Of a stretch of DNA of 64,000 nt, positions 1 through 11,700 are shown one piece after another. This DNA is from Papio anubis. Lineage: Eukaryota; Chordata; Mammalia; Primates; Cercopithecidae. Position numbers and translations under genes: made by a program. The notes beneath the pieces are model-generated. The model was not told the DNA's origin. It ran no database searches and saw only the letters and a list, made by a program, of their open reading frames with translations. Position 1 is the stretch's first letter. Every line of letters begins with the position of its first letter. The stretch covers positions 135,037,937-135,101,936 of the forward strand of contig NC_044981.1 in assembly GCF_008728515.1 (NCBI RefSeq), in the 5' to 3' direction.

Positions 1-374
1 ATCACATCCAAATTCTTCCTAGAGGATAACACCAAGACCTTGATTTTTAAGCAATTAAACTTGAAAGGAAATGCTTTTTTTAGCTCAGATACTAGAAATT
101 TTCCTTAAACATTCTTGGTGAACAGATGAAGATTCTGAAAAGTGGACAAATGATCCTGTTTCCCCATCGTATGTTGAGGAGAAATATACAACAAATGGAA
201 AATTTATAGAAATCTGACCAATAAATACACAAAGCCCTACCTAATCTCATAAAATTCAAGAATATTCAAAATTTAAAGTAAGACATTTTAATTCACCAGG
301 GACAAAAATGAAAAAAATTTTTTAATCAAGCAGAGAGTGTGAGAAAAAATTGTCTTGTACCTTGTTTGTGTACT
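1..374. other. Unassigned AT-rich sequence
   Basis: I see no gene, splice-bounded open frame or recognisable repeat here. The open frames present are short and low in complexity. Confidence 0.5.
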
Positions 375-865
375 TTTTGACCTAGCAATTCCACTTAACA
401 TTATCTGTCTTATTAAAAAAACAAACATATGTGCACTCATGAGAATAATCATTGTTGTGCTACCTAACATAATGAGCACATGGAAGCAATCTAGATCTCT
501 ATTAATAGGAGGATGATTAAATAAATCAGAAAAATCAATATTATAAAGCATTTTAGAGGTTGTGGCAAAGACAGATTTACATATACTGAAATAAAGGTGC
601 CCAAGATATATTATTAAATAAAAAAGCAAGTTGCAAAACAAAATGCAGTCTTCTTCCATTTTTTTAAAAACATAAAACTAAATCATACATTTCCATATGA
701 TCATATATGCCTTATGATACATGTATATGGGGTGATGCACATGTACCATACTGATTGCAGTAACCCTTGGGGAAGGAAGAGGAAGATATAGCGGAGTAAG
801 AGCTATACATATACTAACTTTGTAATTATGGAGAAGTAAAAAGATGGGGGAAATTTCACGGTGTA
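375..865 (+). mobile_element. Old L1M 3'-end fragment
   Basis: The stretch reads like the end of ORF2 plus 3' UTR of an old mammalian L1. The 'caattccact' motif near 388 is followed by a degenerate 'taggaggatgattaaataaa' block, then the 'aagcaagttgcaaaaca' block near 625-642 and an AT-rich 3' UTR. All are strongly diverged and carry no usable frame. The subfamily (L1MA to L1MC) is not resolved. Confidence 0.6.
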
Positions 866-970
866 ACTTGAAATAATTCCATCGTTGGTTTTAAACAATC
901 AATGCTTAAGTGAATTTTAATTAATTGTTTTCACAGTTCTAACTTCCAACTTGACATTGGTATTTGCTAT

Positions 971-990
971 AGAATATAAAGATAATTTTT
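971..990. repeat. Left target-site duplication of the L1PA insertion
   Basis: Twenty bases ending in gataattttt recur at 3034-3053 with a single A/G difference. This is the duplication expected from L1 target-primed reverse transcription, and it fixes the left end of the insertion at 991. Confidence 0.85.
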
Positions 991-1266
991 CAAAGATCAG
1001 AATGTTGTAGATGTGTGGTGTTATTTTTGAGGCCTCTGTTCTGTTCCATTGGTCTATATCTCTGTTTTGGTACAAGTATCAAGCTGTTTTGGTTACTGTA
1101 GCCTTGTAGTATACTTTGATGTCAGGTAGAGTGATGCCTCCAGCTTTGTTCTTTTTGCTTAGGATTGTCTTGGCAACTCAGGCTCTTTTTTTGTTCCATA
1201 TGAACTTTAGTTTTTTCCAATTCTGTGGAGAAAGTCGTTGGTAGCTTGATGGGGATGGCATTGAAT

Positions 1267-1719
1267 CTATAAATTACCTTGGACAGTATGGCCGTTTTCA
1301 TGATATTGATTCTTCCTATCCATGAGCATGGAATGTTCTTCCATTTGTTTGTGTCCTCTTATTTTGTTGAGCAGTGGTTTGTAGTTTTCCTTGAAGAGGC
1401 CCTTCACATCCCTTGTAAGTTGGATTCCTAGGTATTTTATTCTCTTTGTAGCAATTGTGAATGGGAGTTCACTCATGATTTGGCTCTCTGTTTGTCTGTT
1501 ATTGGTGTAGAAGAATGCTTGTGATTTTTGCACATTGATTTTGTATCCTGAGACTTTGCTGAAGTTGCTTATCAGCTTAAAGAGATTTTGGGCTGAAATG
1601 ATGGGGTATTTTAAATATACAATAATGCCATCTGCAAACAGGTACAATTTGACTTCCTCTTTTCCTAATTGAATACCCTTTGTTTCTTTCTCTTGCCTGA
1701 TTGCCCTGATCTTTGACAA
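1267..1719 (-). pseudogene. L1 ORF2 reverse-transcriptase fragment (inverted segment)
   Basis: About 150 codons remain open on the minus strand in the inverted part of the L1PA copy. They match the L1 ORF2p reverse-transcriptase palm and the region after it. The catalytic motif, normally FADD, reads FADG here (codons around 1630-1645), so the second aspartate is lost. The frame is an internal piece without the endonuclease or cysteine-rich domains and is cut off by the inversion. It is a relic, not a gene. Confidence 0.8.
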
Positions 1720-2046
1720 ACCTGACTAAAACAAGAAATGGGGAAAGGATTCCCTATTTAATAAATGGCGCTGGGAAAACTGGCTAGCCATATGTAGAAA
1801 GCTGAAACTGGATCCCTTCCTTACACCTTATACGAAAATTAATTCAAGATGGATTAGAGACTTAAATGTTAGACCTAAAACCATAAAAACCCTAGAAGAA
1901 AACCTGGGAAACACCATTCAGGACATAGGCATGGGCAAGGACTTCATGAGTAAAATACCAAAAGCAATGGCACAAAAGCCAGAGTTGACAAGTGGGATCT
2001 AATTAAACTAAAGAGCTTCTGCAGAGCAAAATAAGCTATCATTAGA

Positions 2047-2292
2047 GTGAACAGGCAACCTACAGAAAGGGAGAAAATTTTTGCAATCTACCCATCTGAC
2101 AAAGGGCTAATATCCAGAATCTACAAAGAACTCAAACAAATTTACAAGAAAAAATCAAACAATCCCATCAAAAAGTGGGCAAAGGATATGAACAGATACT
2201 TTCCAAAAAAAGACATTTATGTAGCCAACAGACACATGAAAAAATGCTCATCATCACTGGTCATCAGAGACTGCAAATCAAAACCACAGTGA
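2047..2292 (+). pseudogene. L1 ORF2 C-terminal fragment
   Basis: This open stretch encodes ORF2p C-terminal residues beginning near 'VNRQPTEREKIFAIYPSD'. It ends at a stop just after the 'ANRHMKKCSSSLVIRDCKSK' region, and the ORF2 sequence then continues in another frame with stops. The native methionine is absent, since the listed start is internal. It belongs to the plus-oriented part of the twin-primed L1PA copy. Confidence 0.75.
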
Positions 2293-2842
2293 GATACCAT
2301 CTCACACCAGTTAGAATGGTGATCATTAAAATGTCAGGAAACAACAGGTGCTGGAGAGGATGTGGAGAAATAGGAATGCTTTTTACACTGTTTGTTGAGT
2401 ATAAACTAGTTCAACCATTGTGGAAGACAGTGTGGCGATTCCTCAAGGATCGAGAACCAGAAATACCATTTGATTCAGTGATCCCATTACTGCGTGTATA
2501 CCCAAAGGATTGTAAATCATGCTGCTATAAAGACACATGCACACATATGTTTAATGTAGCACTATTCACAATAGCAAAGACTTGAGACCAACACAAATGT
2601 CCATCAATGATAGACTGGATTAAGAAAATGTGGCACATATACAACATGGAATACTTTGTGGCTGTAAAAATGGATGAGTTAACGTTCTTTGTAGGGACAT
2701 GGATGGAGCTGGAAACCATCATTCTGAGCAAACTATCGCAAGGACAGAAAACCAAACACCGCATGTTCTCACTCATAGGTGGGAATTGAACAATGAGAAC
2801 CTTTGGACACAAGGCGGGGAACATCACACACCAGGGCCTGTC

Positions 2843-2867
2843 GTGGGGTGGGGGGATGGGGGAGGGA
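2843..2867 (+). other. L1 3' UTR G-rich tract (possible G-quadruplex)
   Basis: Five G-runs of three or more lie within about 25 bases (tggggtggggggatggggga and on). This matches the conserved polypurine, G4-capable tract of primate L1 3' UTRs. Folding is inferred. Confidence 0.6.
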
Positions 2868-2989
2868 TAGCATTAGGAAAAATACCTAATGTAAATGACA
2901 GGTTAATGAGTGCAGCAAAACACCATGGCACATGTATACATATGTAACAAATCTGCACGTTGTGCACGTGTACCCTAGAACTTAAAGCA

Positions 2990-3033
2990 TAATTATATAT
3001 ATATATATATATTTTTTTTTTTTTAAAAAGAAA
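2990..3033 (+). repeat. Remodelled L1 tail: (TA)n, T-run, short A-run
   Basis: In place of a plain poly(A) tail, the L1 terminus continues as (AT)n, then about 14 T, then AAAAAG, before the right target-site copy. The tail lies inside the duplication boundaries, so it has been remodelled by slippage. Confidence 0.6.
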
Positions 3034-3053
3034 AGAATATAAAGGTAATTTTT
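3034..3053. repeat. Right target-site duplication of the L1PA insertion
   Basis: It matches 971-990 at 19 of 20 positions and marks the right end of the insertion. Confidence 0.85.
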
Positions 3054-3109
3054 AAGGGCCTTTGTCTAATGGAGCAGAAATAAAACTTTCATAAGACAGA
3101 ACAACAAGC

Positions 3110-3270
3110 ATGAATGGCTGTAGAGAAAGTGCCTGACTGCTTAAGCTTTGTGACTTTTAGCATGTTGCTTCATCTCTGCCACTCTCTCCTCACTTGTAAA
3201 ATGAGGGATGAAATGTATTTAGTAAGTTCCTGGGAAAAAGCAAAGAACATACTGTAGGACAATACTTCAT
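3110..3270 (+). mobile_element. MIR SINE fragment
   Basis: The order 'tgactttt..gcatgttgcttcatctct' then 'cacttgtaaaatgaggga' follows the MIR core (CTTGGGCAAGTTACTTAACC... and CTGTAAAATGGGG) with many substitutions. Confidence 0.55.
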
Positions 3271-3289
3271 ACACTGCCAAGCAAGATAC

Positions 3290-3320
3290 TAAAAACAACA
3301 ACAACAACAACAACAACAAA
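3290..3320 (+). repeat. (CAA)n microsatellite
   Basis: About nine near-perfect CAA/ACA units run in tandem. Confidence 0.95.
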
Positions 3321-4676
3321 ACTGGTCTATTATCATTTGTTCACAATAAATACAACAATCTGAGAAGTTTAAAGCAATTCCTTTGATGACTGACTAGAAC
3401 AATATGAAGAAAGCCAAGGAGAACCAATTCAAATGACTTACCCAATTAAATGGCATCCTAAAAATGTTTGATTGTAGTCTGTTTCTTTCTTCTTCACGTC
3501 TTTCATTTGAAGTGTGGATTTAAGAAATCAAAAAAATGGACCCAAGTATAATTAATGTTTCATATTCCTGCAGAGTCTAAAGTTAACCAGAATCCAGACA
3601 GCCAGCTAGCAAAGGAAGTTTGCAAAGTAAATAGGAAATGAACATTGTCTTTTGGTGATGTGTTTGAAACGCTGCAACATTTGCATTTTAGATTAAGCTC
3701 AACATTATGTTTTCTCAGGTTGTAAGATCTTCAGTGTTGATCTTCAGGATAAACAAGAAAGATTGATTATGTGCACTGAGAGCTAAGAACAGGGATGCCA
3801 AAAGGATTAGAACCTGTTAATAGAAAGCAAAGCTAATATTTAAAAGGTGATACTTTTGCATACATCATCCAGCTACATCGAGGTAACTGTACAAATGATG
3901 AGAGGAACTTGGGAACTTCTGTTTACAAACATTTTAATTTTTGGAAAATATTAAATACCTGATCTAAATAACTGTCTGAATGCATAAGTAATTCAGCTAA
4001 TTGCACTGTCTGATTTCAATAACTTGAATTTCAAAAATATAATTAATAATATTTGAAGGTCTGTTTCACATGTTGCCTTTATTCTTTTATAAAAGAAACT
4101 TTCCTTTTTATTTTTGGAGGGAAAGGCATACATATTTTAAAAGGAGGCATTGATTAGCATCTCTATTCTATTGTTTTTGTTGCAAAATATGGTTTCTTTT
4201 TAGGTAAGCCAACTCTCCCTTCAGACTAGAAAACTGATGATGAAGCAAAAATATTTACACTTTGAAGTCAGAAGGAACAGCTTGCAGGGTTGACAGAGGC
4301 AAGGGGAGGGAAATGTGCTTGGAGTTGTTAACGAATCCAGAAACACAGCGTGGCATTTCAGTTAGTTAGAAGGGAGGAAAGCTGAATCCCTGAAATACAA
4401 ATAAGGTTAGTTAATATTCATTTTACTCTGAAAGTACACTTCTTCAATTAAAGAAGTATTGCATTGTGCATTAATTGATAATCTGTATGAATTTAAAATT
4501 ATTAAATAGGCTCAGAAGTAGAGTAAATTGTGTGTTTGTGTGCATGTGGGTGTATAGTTCAGAGAAAGTGATTGTAAGAAGAAAGGGGAACATGTATTAA
4601 TGAATATTTTGGAGGGTCTCTATCAGAAATCATCAATAGCTACTCACGAAAGATTGTATCAGACCCACTGAACAAA
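3321..4676. other. Unassigned, apparently unique sequence
   Basis: No long open frame, splice-like exon or clear repeat is visible. A short GT-rich patch lies at about 4528-4552. Confidence 0.5.
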
Positions 4677-5024
4677 TAGTCAACATGCCCCATAAGGACT
4701 TTAGATCAACTATGGACCACATATATTCATGGTCTCATAAGATTATAATGACGCTGAAAAACTTGTATCACCTAGTGAGGTTGTAGCTGTCATAACTTTG
4801 TAGTGCAACACATTACTTTGTTTGTGGTGGTGCTGGTGTAAATAAACCTACTGCATTGGTGGTTGTATAAAAGTATGTACATACAAGTATGTACAGTATA
4901 TAAAACTTGATAATAAATGACAATATCACTGGTTTATAATTCTAGAATACACATTATTCTAGAGTGTATTCCTTCTACTTATTAAAAAATGTTAACTGTC
5001 AAACAGTCTCAGGTAGGTCCTTTT

Positions 5025-5156
5025 GGAAGTATTCCAGACAAAGGCATTGTTACCAAAGGAGTTGACAGCTTCATTTGTACTACCCTTGAAGACCTTCCAG
5101 TATGACAAGATGTAGAGGTAGAAGACAGTGATGCTGATGACCACGACCCTGTGTAG
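5025..5156 (+). pseudogene. Transposase C-terminal remnant in the Tigger-like element
   Basis: In one frame 43 codons run to a TAG at 5154-5156, with a single in-frame TGA at 5103-5105. The end is strongly acidic (VEVEDSDADDHDPV). This looks like the C-terminus of a transposase belonging to the surrounding element. The catalytic core is absent. Assignment to a pogo-type DDE transposase is inferred from the element ends. Confidence 0.45.
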
Positions 5157-5265
5157 GCCTACGTTTGTGTGTGCTCTTGTGCCTTAGTTAAATAGTAAAA
5201 GTAAAAATAAAAATTTTAAACATTGAAAAAAAAGCTTATAGAACAAGGATATAAAGAATATATTT

Positions 5266-5562
5266 GGCCTGGTATGGTGGCTCACGTCTGTAATCCCAGT
5301 ACTTTGGGAGACCAAGACCGGCAGATCACTTGAGGTCAGGAGTTTGAGACCAGCCGGGCCAAAGTGGTGAAACTATGTCTTCACTAAAATACAAAAAATT
5401 AGTCGGATGTGGTGGTGCACACTTGTAATCCCAGCTACTTGGGAGGTTGAGGCAGGAGAATCACTTGAACCTGGGAGGTGGAGGTTGCAGTGAGTCGAGA
5501 TCGTGCCACTGCACTCCAGCCTGGGTGACAAAGTGAGACTCCGTGTCAAAAAAAAAAAAAAA
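5266..5562 (+). mobile_element. Alu (AluS type)
   Basis: A full-length dimeric Alu begins at 'ggcctggtatggtggctcac' and ends in a 15-A tail (5548-5562). The right monomer has the usual 'gccactgcactccagcctgg'. The flanks 'aaagaatatattt' (5253-5265) and 'aaagaaaatattt' (5560-5572) form a 13-bp duplication with one mismatch. It lies inside the Tigger-like element and is therefore younger. Confidence 0.9.
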
Positions 5563-6343
5563 GAAAATATTTTTGTACGTCTGTACAGTGTATTTTAAGT
5601 TATGTTATTAACAAGAGTCAAAAACTTAAAACATTTATAGAATAATAATTTTACAGTAAGCTAAGTTTAATTTATTATTGAAGAAAGAAAATTTTTTAAT
5701 ACACTGAATATAGCCAAAGTTTACAGTGTTTATAAAGCCTACAGTAGAATATGGTAATGTCCTAGGCCTTCATAGTCACTCACACTATTCACTCACTGAC
5801 TCATGCAAAGCAACTTCTAGTCCTTCAAGTTTCATTCATAGTAAGTGCCTTATATTGATGTACAATTTTTAATGTTTTATATCATATTTTTACTGTATAT
5901 TTTCTATGTTTATATATGTTTAGATACAAAAATACTTACCATTGTGTTACCACTGCCTACAGTATTCAGTACAGGAACATACTATACATACAGGTTTGTA
6001 GCCCAGGAACAATAGGCTATCCCATATAACGAAGGTGTGTAGTAAGCTGTACCATCAGTGTTTCTCTAAGTACACTCTGTGGTGCTTGCACAATGACAAA
6101 ATTGACTAACAATGCATTTCTCGGAGTGTATTCCTGTCATTCAGTGATGTGTGACTGTATTTTACATTTTTACTTACCTGAGGAAGAAAATTATGTTGTA
6201 TAGAAGCAGAATACAAAGGAGGTTAACTCTAATAAATCATTATTTGTATCAAAAGTATCACCAAATTAAACATGCTTAAAAAACAAAGATTTTCAAATGC
6301 TACTTAATAGTTCATGCTTCATGTTTCATTCAACAAAACTGTT

Positions 6344-6941
6344 GGGGGGCGGCGGAGCAAGATGGCCGAATAGGAACACCTCCAGTCTCCAACTCCCAGA
6401 GCCAAAGTACACAGAAGACCAGCATTCTCTGCATCAACCAGGACCCACCTCTGGGGACAGGGAGAACAGCTTTCATGCAGCCCAACAACAACAACAAGCA
6501 GCAGAAACCTCTGCAGATGCAAACACCTGCCCATGCCTTTGAAGAGAGCAGTGGATCTCCCAACACGGAGGCTGAGATCTGAGAAGGGGACATTGTGACT
6601 GCCTGCCCATGTCCCTGACCCTGAGTAGCCTAACTGGGAGACATCCCCCACTAGGGGCAGTCTGACACCCTACACTCCTAGTGAGGCCACACCCTGAGAG
6701 GAAGCTTCTGCTACAACGACAGGTACACTCACAGCCTGCAACATTCTGCCTTCTGCGCCTCTGCTGCTGATACTCCAGGCAGGCCCTGGAGTGGACCTCA
6801 AGCAATTCCAACAGACCTAAGCAGCCTGAGGGTCCTGAATGAAGAAAACCCTCGCAACAGCGACATCACACTAAAACCTCCTCATCAGTACATCAACAAA
6901 TTCATCAATATCAAAGACCAGAGGCAGATACAAAACCAAAG
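6344..6941 (+). promoter_or_regulatory. L1 5' UTR with YY1-type site
   Basis: The motif AAGATGGCCGAAT at 6359-6371 is the conserved YY1-binding sequence that sets L1 transcription start. The rest of this 5' UTR is coherent and unlike the corrupted body after it. In intact L1s this region drives sense RNA polymerase II transcription. Activity here is unknown. Confidence 0.65.
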
Positions 6942-7680
6942 ATGGGGTGGCAGAAAAGCTGAAATTCAAAAAATAAGAGCCCATCTCCCCGGCAGTTGCT
7001 GAGCTGCCGCCGCATTCACCGTGCCAAACGGACGTGCTCGGGACGAGGGAACACTTGACGATGTGAGAGAAGTAAAGGCCTCATCCACCAAAATCTCTAG
7101 GAGCTGGGGCTGGAGGAATTACGACTGCTTTGCAGTTCTAAAAAATCTTAAAAAGCGGAAGAATTGATCTGCTAGAATACTTAATGCAGAGTAGGTTGGT
7201 CATAACCAACAGCATAAAACCACACACGAGAAATATGTGGACAAATGCATTAAGCTTCAGTGTAACCTAATTCATCAACTGGAAGAAAGAGTATCAGCGA
7301 TTGAGGACCAAACAATGAAATGAAGCGAGAAGAGAAACCAAAAGAAAAAGAAGAAAAAAAGAAATGGCAACAAAAACCTAAAAGAAGTATGGATTTATGT
7401 AAGCACCAAACGTCCTGATTGGGGTGCCTGGCGTTGGGGAAAAACGCAAACTAAGTTGAAAACACTCTGCGGGATATCATCCAGGAGAACTCCCCAACCC
7501 AGTAGGGCAGGCCACGATTCAACCAGGAAAATGGCAGAAACGCCCTCGAGAGTTAACCTGCTGACACTTCATGGTGATTCACCAAAGCCGGAAACTGAAG
7601 GAAAAATCTGGAAAGCAGCCAAGAAAGGTCAAGTCATCGGAAGCCCATCAGATCACAGCGACCCTGAAACCCCAGCCTAA
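6942..7680 (+). pseudogene. L1 ORF1 remnant
   Basis: The expected ORF1 start is the ATG at 6942, in the right place after the 5' UTR, but the frame stops at codon 7 (TGA). Further on, ORF1-like segments survive out of frame. They include the coiled-coil/RRM-region blocks around 7270-7330 (ATCAACTGGAAGAAAGAGTA) and 7456-7680. ORF1p is normally a 338-residue RNA-binding trimer. This copy cannot make it. Confidence 0.6.
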
Positions 7681-7989
7681 ATGAGGATAATAATATTCAC
7701 GATTTTAAAAGAAAGTAGTCTTGAAACCGCAGAATTTGCTATCCAGCCAAACCAAGTTCTCCATAAGTGAAGGAAAGAAACCTCGGCGATGCCGCCGGAT
7801 GAAATTGCCTTTACAAGTGAGACTCCCCTGAAGGGAAGCACCTAACATGGAAAGGGAACAACCGGTAACAGCCATTGGTAAAACACAAACAAAATTAATT
7901 TGAGCCATAGGGAAGAGGTAAACTGCATCAACTAACGAAAGCAAAAAATAAATCCAGTTAATATCGGCACGGCAGACCAAGCTCATTAC

Positions 7990-10900
7990 TACATAACAAT
8001 CTTAATCCCGAACAAAATTTATCTTTACGTTCAACGGAAAAGGACACAGACGGCAAAACTGATAAAGAGCCAAGACCCGTATCAAAGTCTGCTGTATTCA
8101 GGAGAGATCTATCTCATGACGGAGGATACGGTATAGCCTCAAAATAAAGGGATGGAGGAAGACGGTATCGTGCCAAATGGAGAACAAAAAGAAGCTGCAA
8201 TCCTAGCTGTCCTCTGATAAAACGGACTAAACCATCAAAGATCTCTGTGGTAAAAAAGAGATGAAGAAGGCCGCCTACATGAATGGGAGGAAGGGATCAA
8301 TCTCAACAAGAAGAGGCTTAACTATCCTGAAATGCACCTGCACCACCCGGACTGGCAAAGTCCTGAGACCCGGCTGGAGAGATCTCGAATTCCGCCACAC
8401 GGAGACTAAACACCACCGCCACTACTAGACAGATCAACAAGACAGAAGTCAACAAGACATCCAGAACTGAACCAACCTCCCAAAGCAAGTAGCAACTAAA
8501 TATCGAACTCCAACTAAATCAATGGTGAATGACATATTCTTTTCAAATTGAAGATCGCATTACTCCAAAATTGGACTATATATAATTAAATTTAAAGAAT
8601 TCTCAGCAAATGTATGCTAACAGAATTTATAACAAACGTTCGTCAGACCACAGTGCAGAATCTAAACTAGAACTGGTGAGAATGGTTGAAACTGACCAAA
8701 CCACAATCATATGGAAACTGAAATAACCTGTCTCCAACGACTACCAAGTTGCTAAATTCAAATTGAAGGCAGGAAACAGGTGATCTTGGTGTCCCAATTT
8801 AGAACAAAGATACAATATACCAGAATCTCTGTAACAAGCGATCAAAGCAAAGTGGAAGAGGAAAACTCATAAATTCTAAACGCCCATACAGGAAAGCAGA
8901 AAAGATCAAAAATCACACCTAAATGACGCAATTGAAAGAACTAGAGAAGCAAGATAAACACATTCGAAAGCTAGTGAAGGTAAGAAATCAATTTTAAGAT
9001 CAGAGCAGGAACGAAGGATAGAATACAAAACTCCTCCAAACAACCCAATGGAACCGGTGGAGTTGGTTTTGAAAAGACCCAAACAAAATCGCCAGATAGA
9101 CCAATTAGCAAGACTAATAAAGAAGAAAAAGGAGAAGGAACTCAAATCGACGCTGAATTGTTCATATGACATCACCACCCAATTCTACAGTAGAAATAAA
9201 ATACAAACTACCACCTAGAGAACATTTGAAATAATTCTACGCAACAACTGAAAAACCGAAGAAACGGACAATTTAATAATTTACACTCTTCCCAAGACTA
9301 AACCAGGTAAGCAAAGCTGAACCTTTAACAACTAATAGTAGGTTCTGAAAATTGAGGTAATAACAGCTAGCCTACTAAATCCAAAAAAGTCCAGGGGACT
9401 AGATGGGACTCACAGCTGAATTCCCAATTATGCATAAGGGAGGAGCCATACCGGACTTTCCTAAACCATTCAAACTCCACAAAAGAGTAACTTCCCTGTC
9501 CAGCCTATAGAGCTGCACATCATCCTGATACTCAAAGCCTCCCAGTGAGACATGTCAAAGTGAGAACTTGAACAATATCCCTATTTGACACTCAGATGCA
9601 AAAAATCCTCAATAAAATAATACTGGGCAAACCGGACTGCTCACCACCAAAGCTTATCCACTATGATCAAGTGGGCTTCATCCTGATGCAAGGCTGGTTC
9701 AACATCTGTGAACCAATAAAATATAATCCCAAACAGAAACATTGCTGTCCATACGGACATTCAATAGATGAAGCGCGCCTTTACAAAACTCAATAGCCCT
9801 TCATGCTAAACGCTTCAATAAATCGGCAATGAATGAACCCACCAAAATACATACTACACAACCCGGCCAACATCACACGAACGGCAAAAATCTGGCACCC
9901 CTGAAACCGCAATGAGGGATGCCCTCTCTCATCACCCCATTCAACGGCGAAAGGTTCTATTAGGGTATAACGCTTAGGGCAAGAGGAAAGAAACTGGGGA
10001 TTCGGGTTAGGAAAAGTTAGGTTAGCCGAATTTGTCCTGCTCGTACATTAGCCACATCAGCATTTAGAAACCTACTGTCCTGGCCTAAAATCCTTGCCGA
10101 TAAGCAACTTCCAGCAAAAGTCCTCAGGATACAAAAATGAATAAAAAACGCCATCTTTATACACCAGTACAGACAAACAGAGAGCCAAATCTGCGAATGA
10201 ACTTCCATTCACAATTAAGTCAAAGCAGAATCAAATACTCTGGTAAACTAAACCATGCGATGTAAAGGACCTCTTCTGCTGAGGAAAGAACTGGCAAAAC
10301 CACTGTCAGAAATCAAAGGAGAATAACAAACAAAATGGAAGAACATACCTATGCTCCATGCGGCATAATGAAGAACTAATATCGTGAAAATGCACATTAC
10401 ACCGCCCCGGCGCAACTTGCAGATTCAACGCCAACTCCACCTGGCCACGAGTTCTTCACAGGAAGAAAAACCGCTTTTAAAAGTTCATATGGAACCGTGA
10501 GCCCAGATTTCAAGCATAACCTGTTAAAGCGAACAAAGCTGAGGCAATTATATACTCTGATTCTTAAACTGCTACTATATATATAGCAAATTTAAAACAG
10601 AAGCAATGGTATCAAAAACAGGAGACTGGGAATGAAATGTAGGAGTAGAGTCCTCGTGAAATAATACCACACATCTATATGCCATCGATCTTGACAAAAT
10701 CCTGAGAAAACAAGAAATGGGGAAAAGCGATTCCCCATTTAATAAACAGCTGGGAAAATTGGCTAGCTATGGTGGTAGAAAGCTTTTGAACTGATCTTTT
10801 CCTTACCCTTATATGAAAAATTAATTCAAGATGGATGTAGATTCAATGTGCCAGACCCATTACCATAAAATCCCTGAGAAACCCTGTGTAGTAATGACAT

Positions 10901-11700
10901 TCAGGGATAGGGATGGGTAAAGATCTCTGGCTGCTCGTAAAACACCAAAAGCACCCAGCAAAAAGCTTAAATTGATAAATGGATCTCATTGAACTAAAGC
11001 GAGCTTCCGCAGCCGAGCAAAAAGAAACTCACCACCAGAGCGGAATGAGGGCGAAATCCGGCCAGAGGTGCACCTGGTCACTCCATCATTCGACAGGGGC
11101 TAATATCTCGGCAACCACGGTGCGCGAACCCGCACCAAATTCCCGGCGTGAAAACAAACAAATCCCGGCCCAAAAGCGGGGCATGATGAAATGTGACATT
11201 TCCTGCGCAGCGATGGCCTCACGCGGTAATGCATATGAAAATTTCCCACCATCACTTCCACCGGCTTCCAGCAGGGAAATGCACCATAATGAGATACTTC
11301 ATCTCACACCAGCTAGACCTGCCACTTCATTAAAAGTTGTAAAACAACAAAGGCATGGGAGAAGAGCTCACTTTGGCACTGCTAGGGGATTTCAAATCTG
11401 CTCAAAATTCACAGCAGCCAGTGGCTCCCTCCTCCCTCCCTCCTCCCTCCTCCTCCCTCCTCCTCCCTCCCTCCTCCTCCTCCTCCCTCCTCCTCCTCCC
11501 TCCTCCTCCTCCTCCCCTTTGATTTGGGAATTGAATGCACCTCATATGGTCTCAGCCAACCTTACTTACCGGGGACATGTTCAAAGACGATAAATGGCGC
11601 CGCTTATAAAGACATGCACATCGTGAGATGTTTACGCACCGTCCATCGAAGAAGACTGGAATCAACCTAATGTCCACCTGCATACATTGACAAGAAAATG
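7990..11700 (+). pseudogene. L1 ORF2 remnant
   Basis: Blocks matching the ORF2 endonuclease region (near 8040-8700), the reverse transcriptase (9590-9800) and the C-terminal region (10690-11330) appear in order, but frames change every few tens of bases. The site expected to encode the FADD catalytic motif (about 10020-10060) is unrecognisable. No product is possible from this sequence as given. Confidence 0.65.
11420..11516 (+). repeat. (CCT)n-type pyrimidine tract inside the L1 body
   Basis: Nearly 100 bases of CTCC/CCT units replace ORF2-region sequence that should lie here. No such tract is part of L1. It may be a local expansion or a consensus artefact. Confidence 0.85.

Larger units (their letters stand above)
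991..3033 (+). mobile_element. 5'-truncated, 5'-inverted L1PA insertion
   Basis: This is a primate L1 copy whose right part (1708-3000) reads in plus orientation through the ORF2 C-terminus, the G-rich 3' UTR and the 3' terminus. Its left part (991-1707) is ORF2 sequence on the minus strand. Both parts contain the same short ORF2 block around 'tgatctttga', and the internal junction shows 3-bp microhomology (ctg, 1706-1708). That is the usual product of twin priming. A 20-bp duplication (971-990 and 3034-3053) shows one insertion event. The element lacks the 5' UTR, ORF1 and the 5' part of ORF2, so it is dead. Divergence is low compared with the L1M copies nearby, so it is among the younger L1s here. 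Confidence 0.9.
4678..6157 (+). mobile_element. Tigger-like DNA transposon, interrupted by an Alu
   Basis: The right end closes with GACTG followed by TA (6158-6159), the pattern of TA-targeting Tc1/mariner-pogo (Tigger) elements. The left end near 4678 is a decayed version of the same terminus. The interior matches a common primate element with repeated 'agcaataggctat' and 'tgtgtagta' blocks near the right end. A relic of a transposase C-terminus lies at 5025-5156. Without the Alu the element is about 1.2 kb, shorter than autonomous Tiggers, so it is an internally deleted copy. I am unsure of the subfamily. Confidence 0.65.

Noticed and set aside
6297..6811. Several overlapping frames in the L1 5' UTR
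   Set aside because: The 5' UTR is GC-rich and open by chance. It precedes the real ORF1 start, and nothing matches a known product.
10979..11593. 204-codon plus-strand open frame with poly-Pro/Ser/Leu C-terminus
   Set aside because: It lies in the corrupted L1 ORF2 region, out of the native frame, and its second half is translation of the (CCT)n tract.
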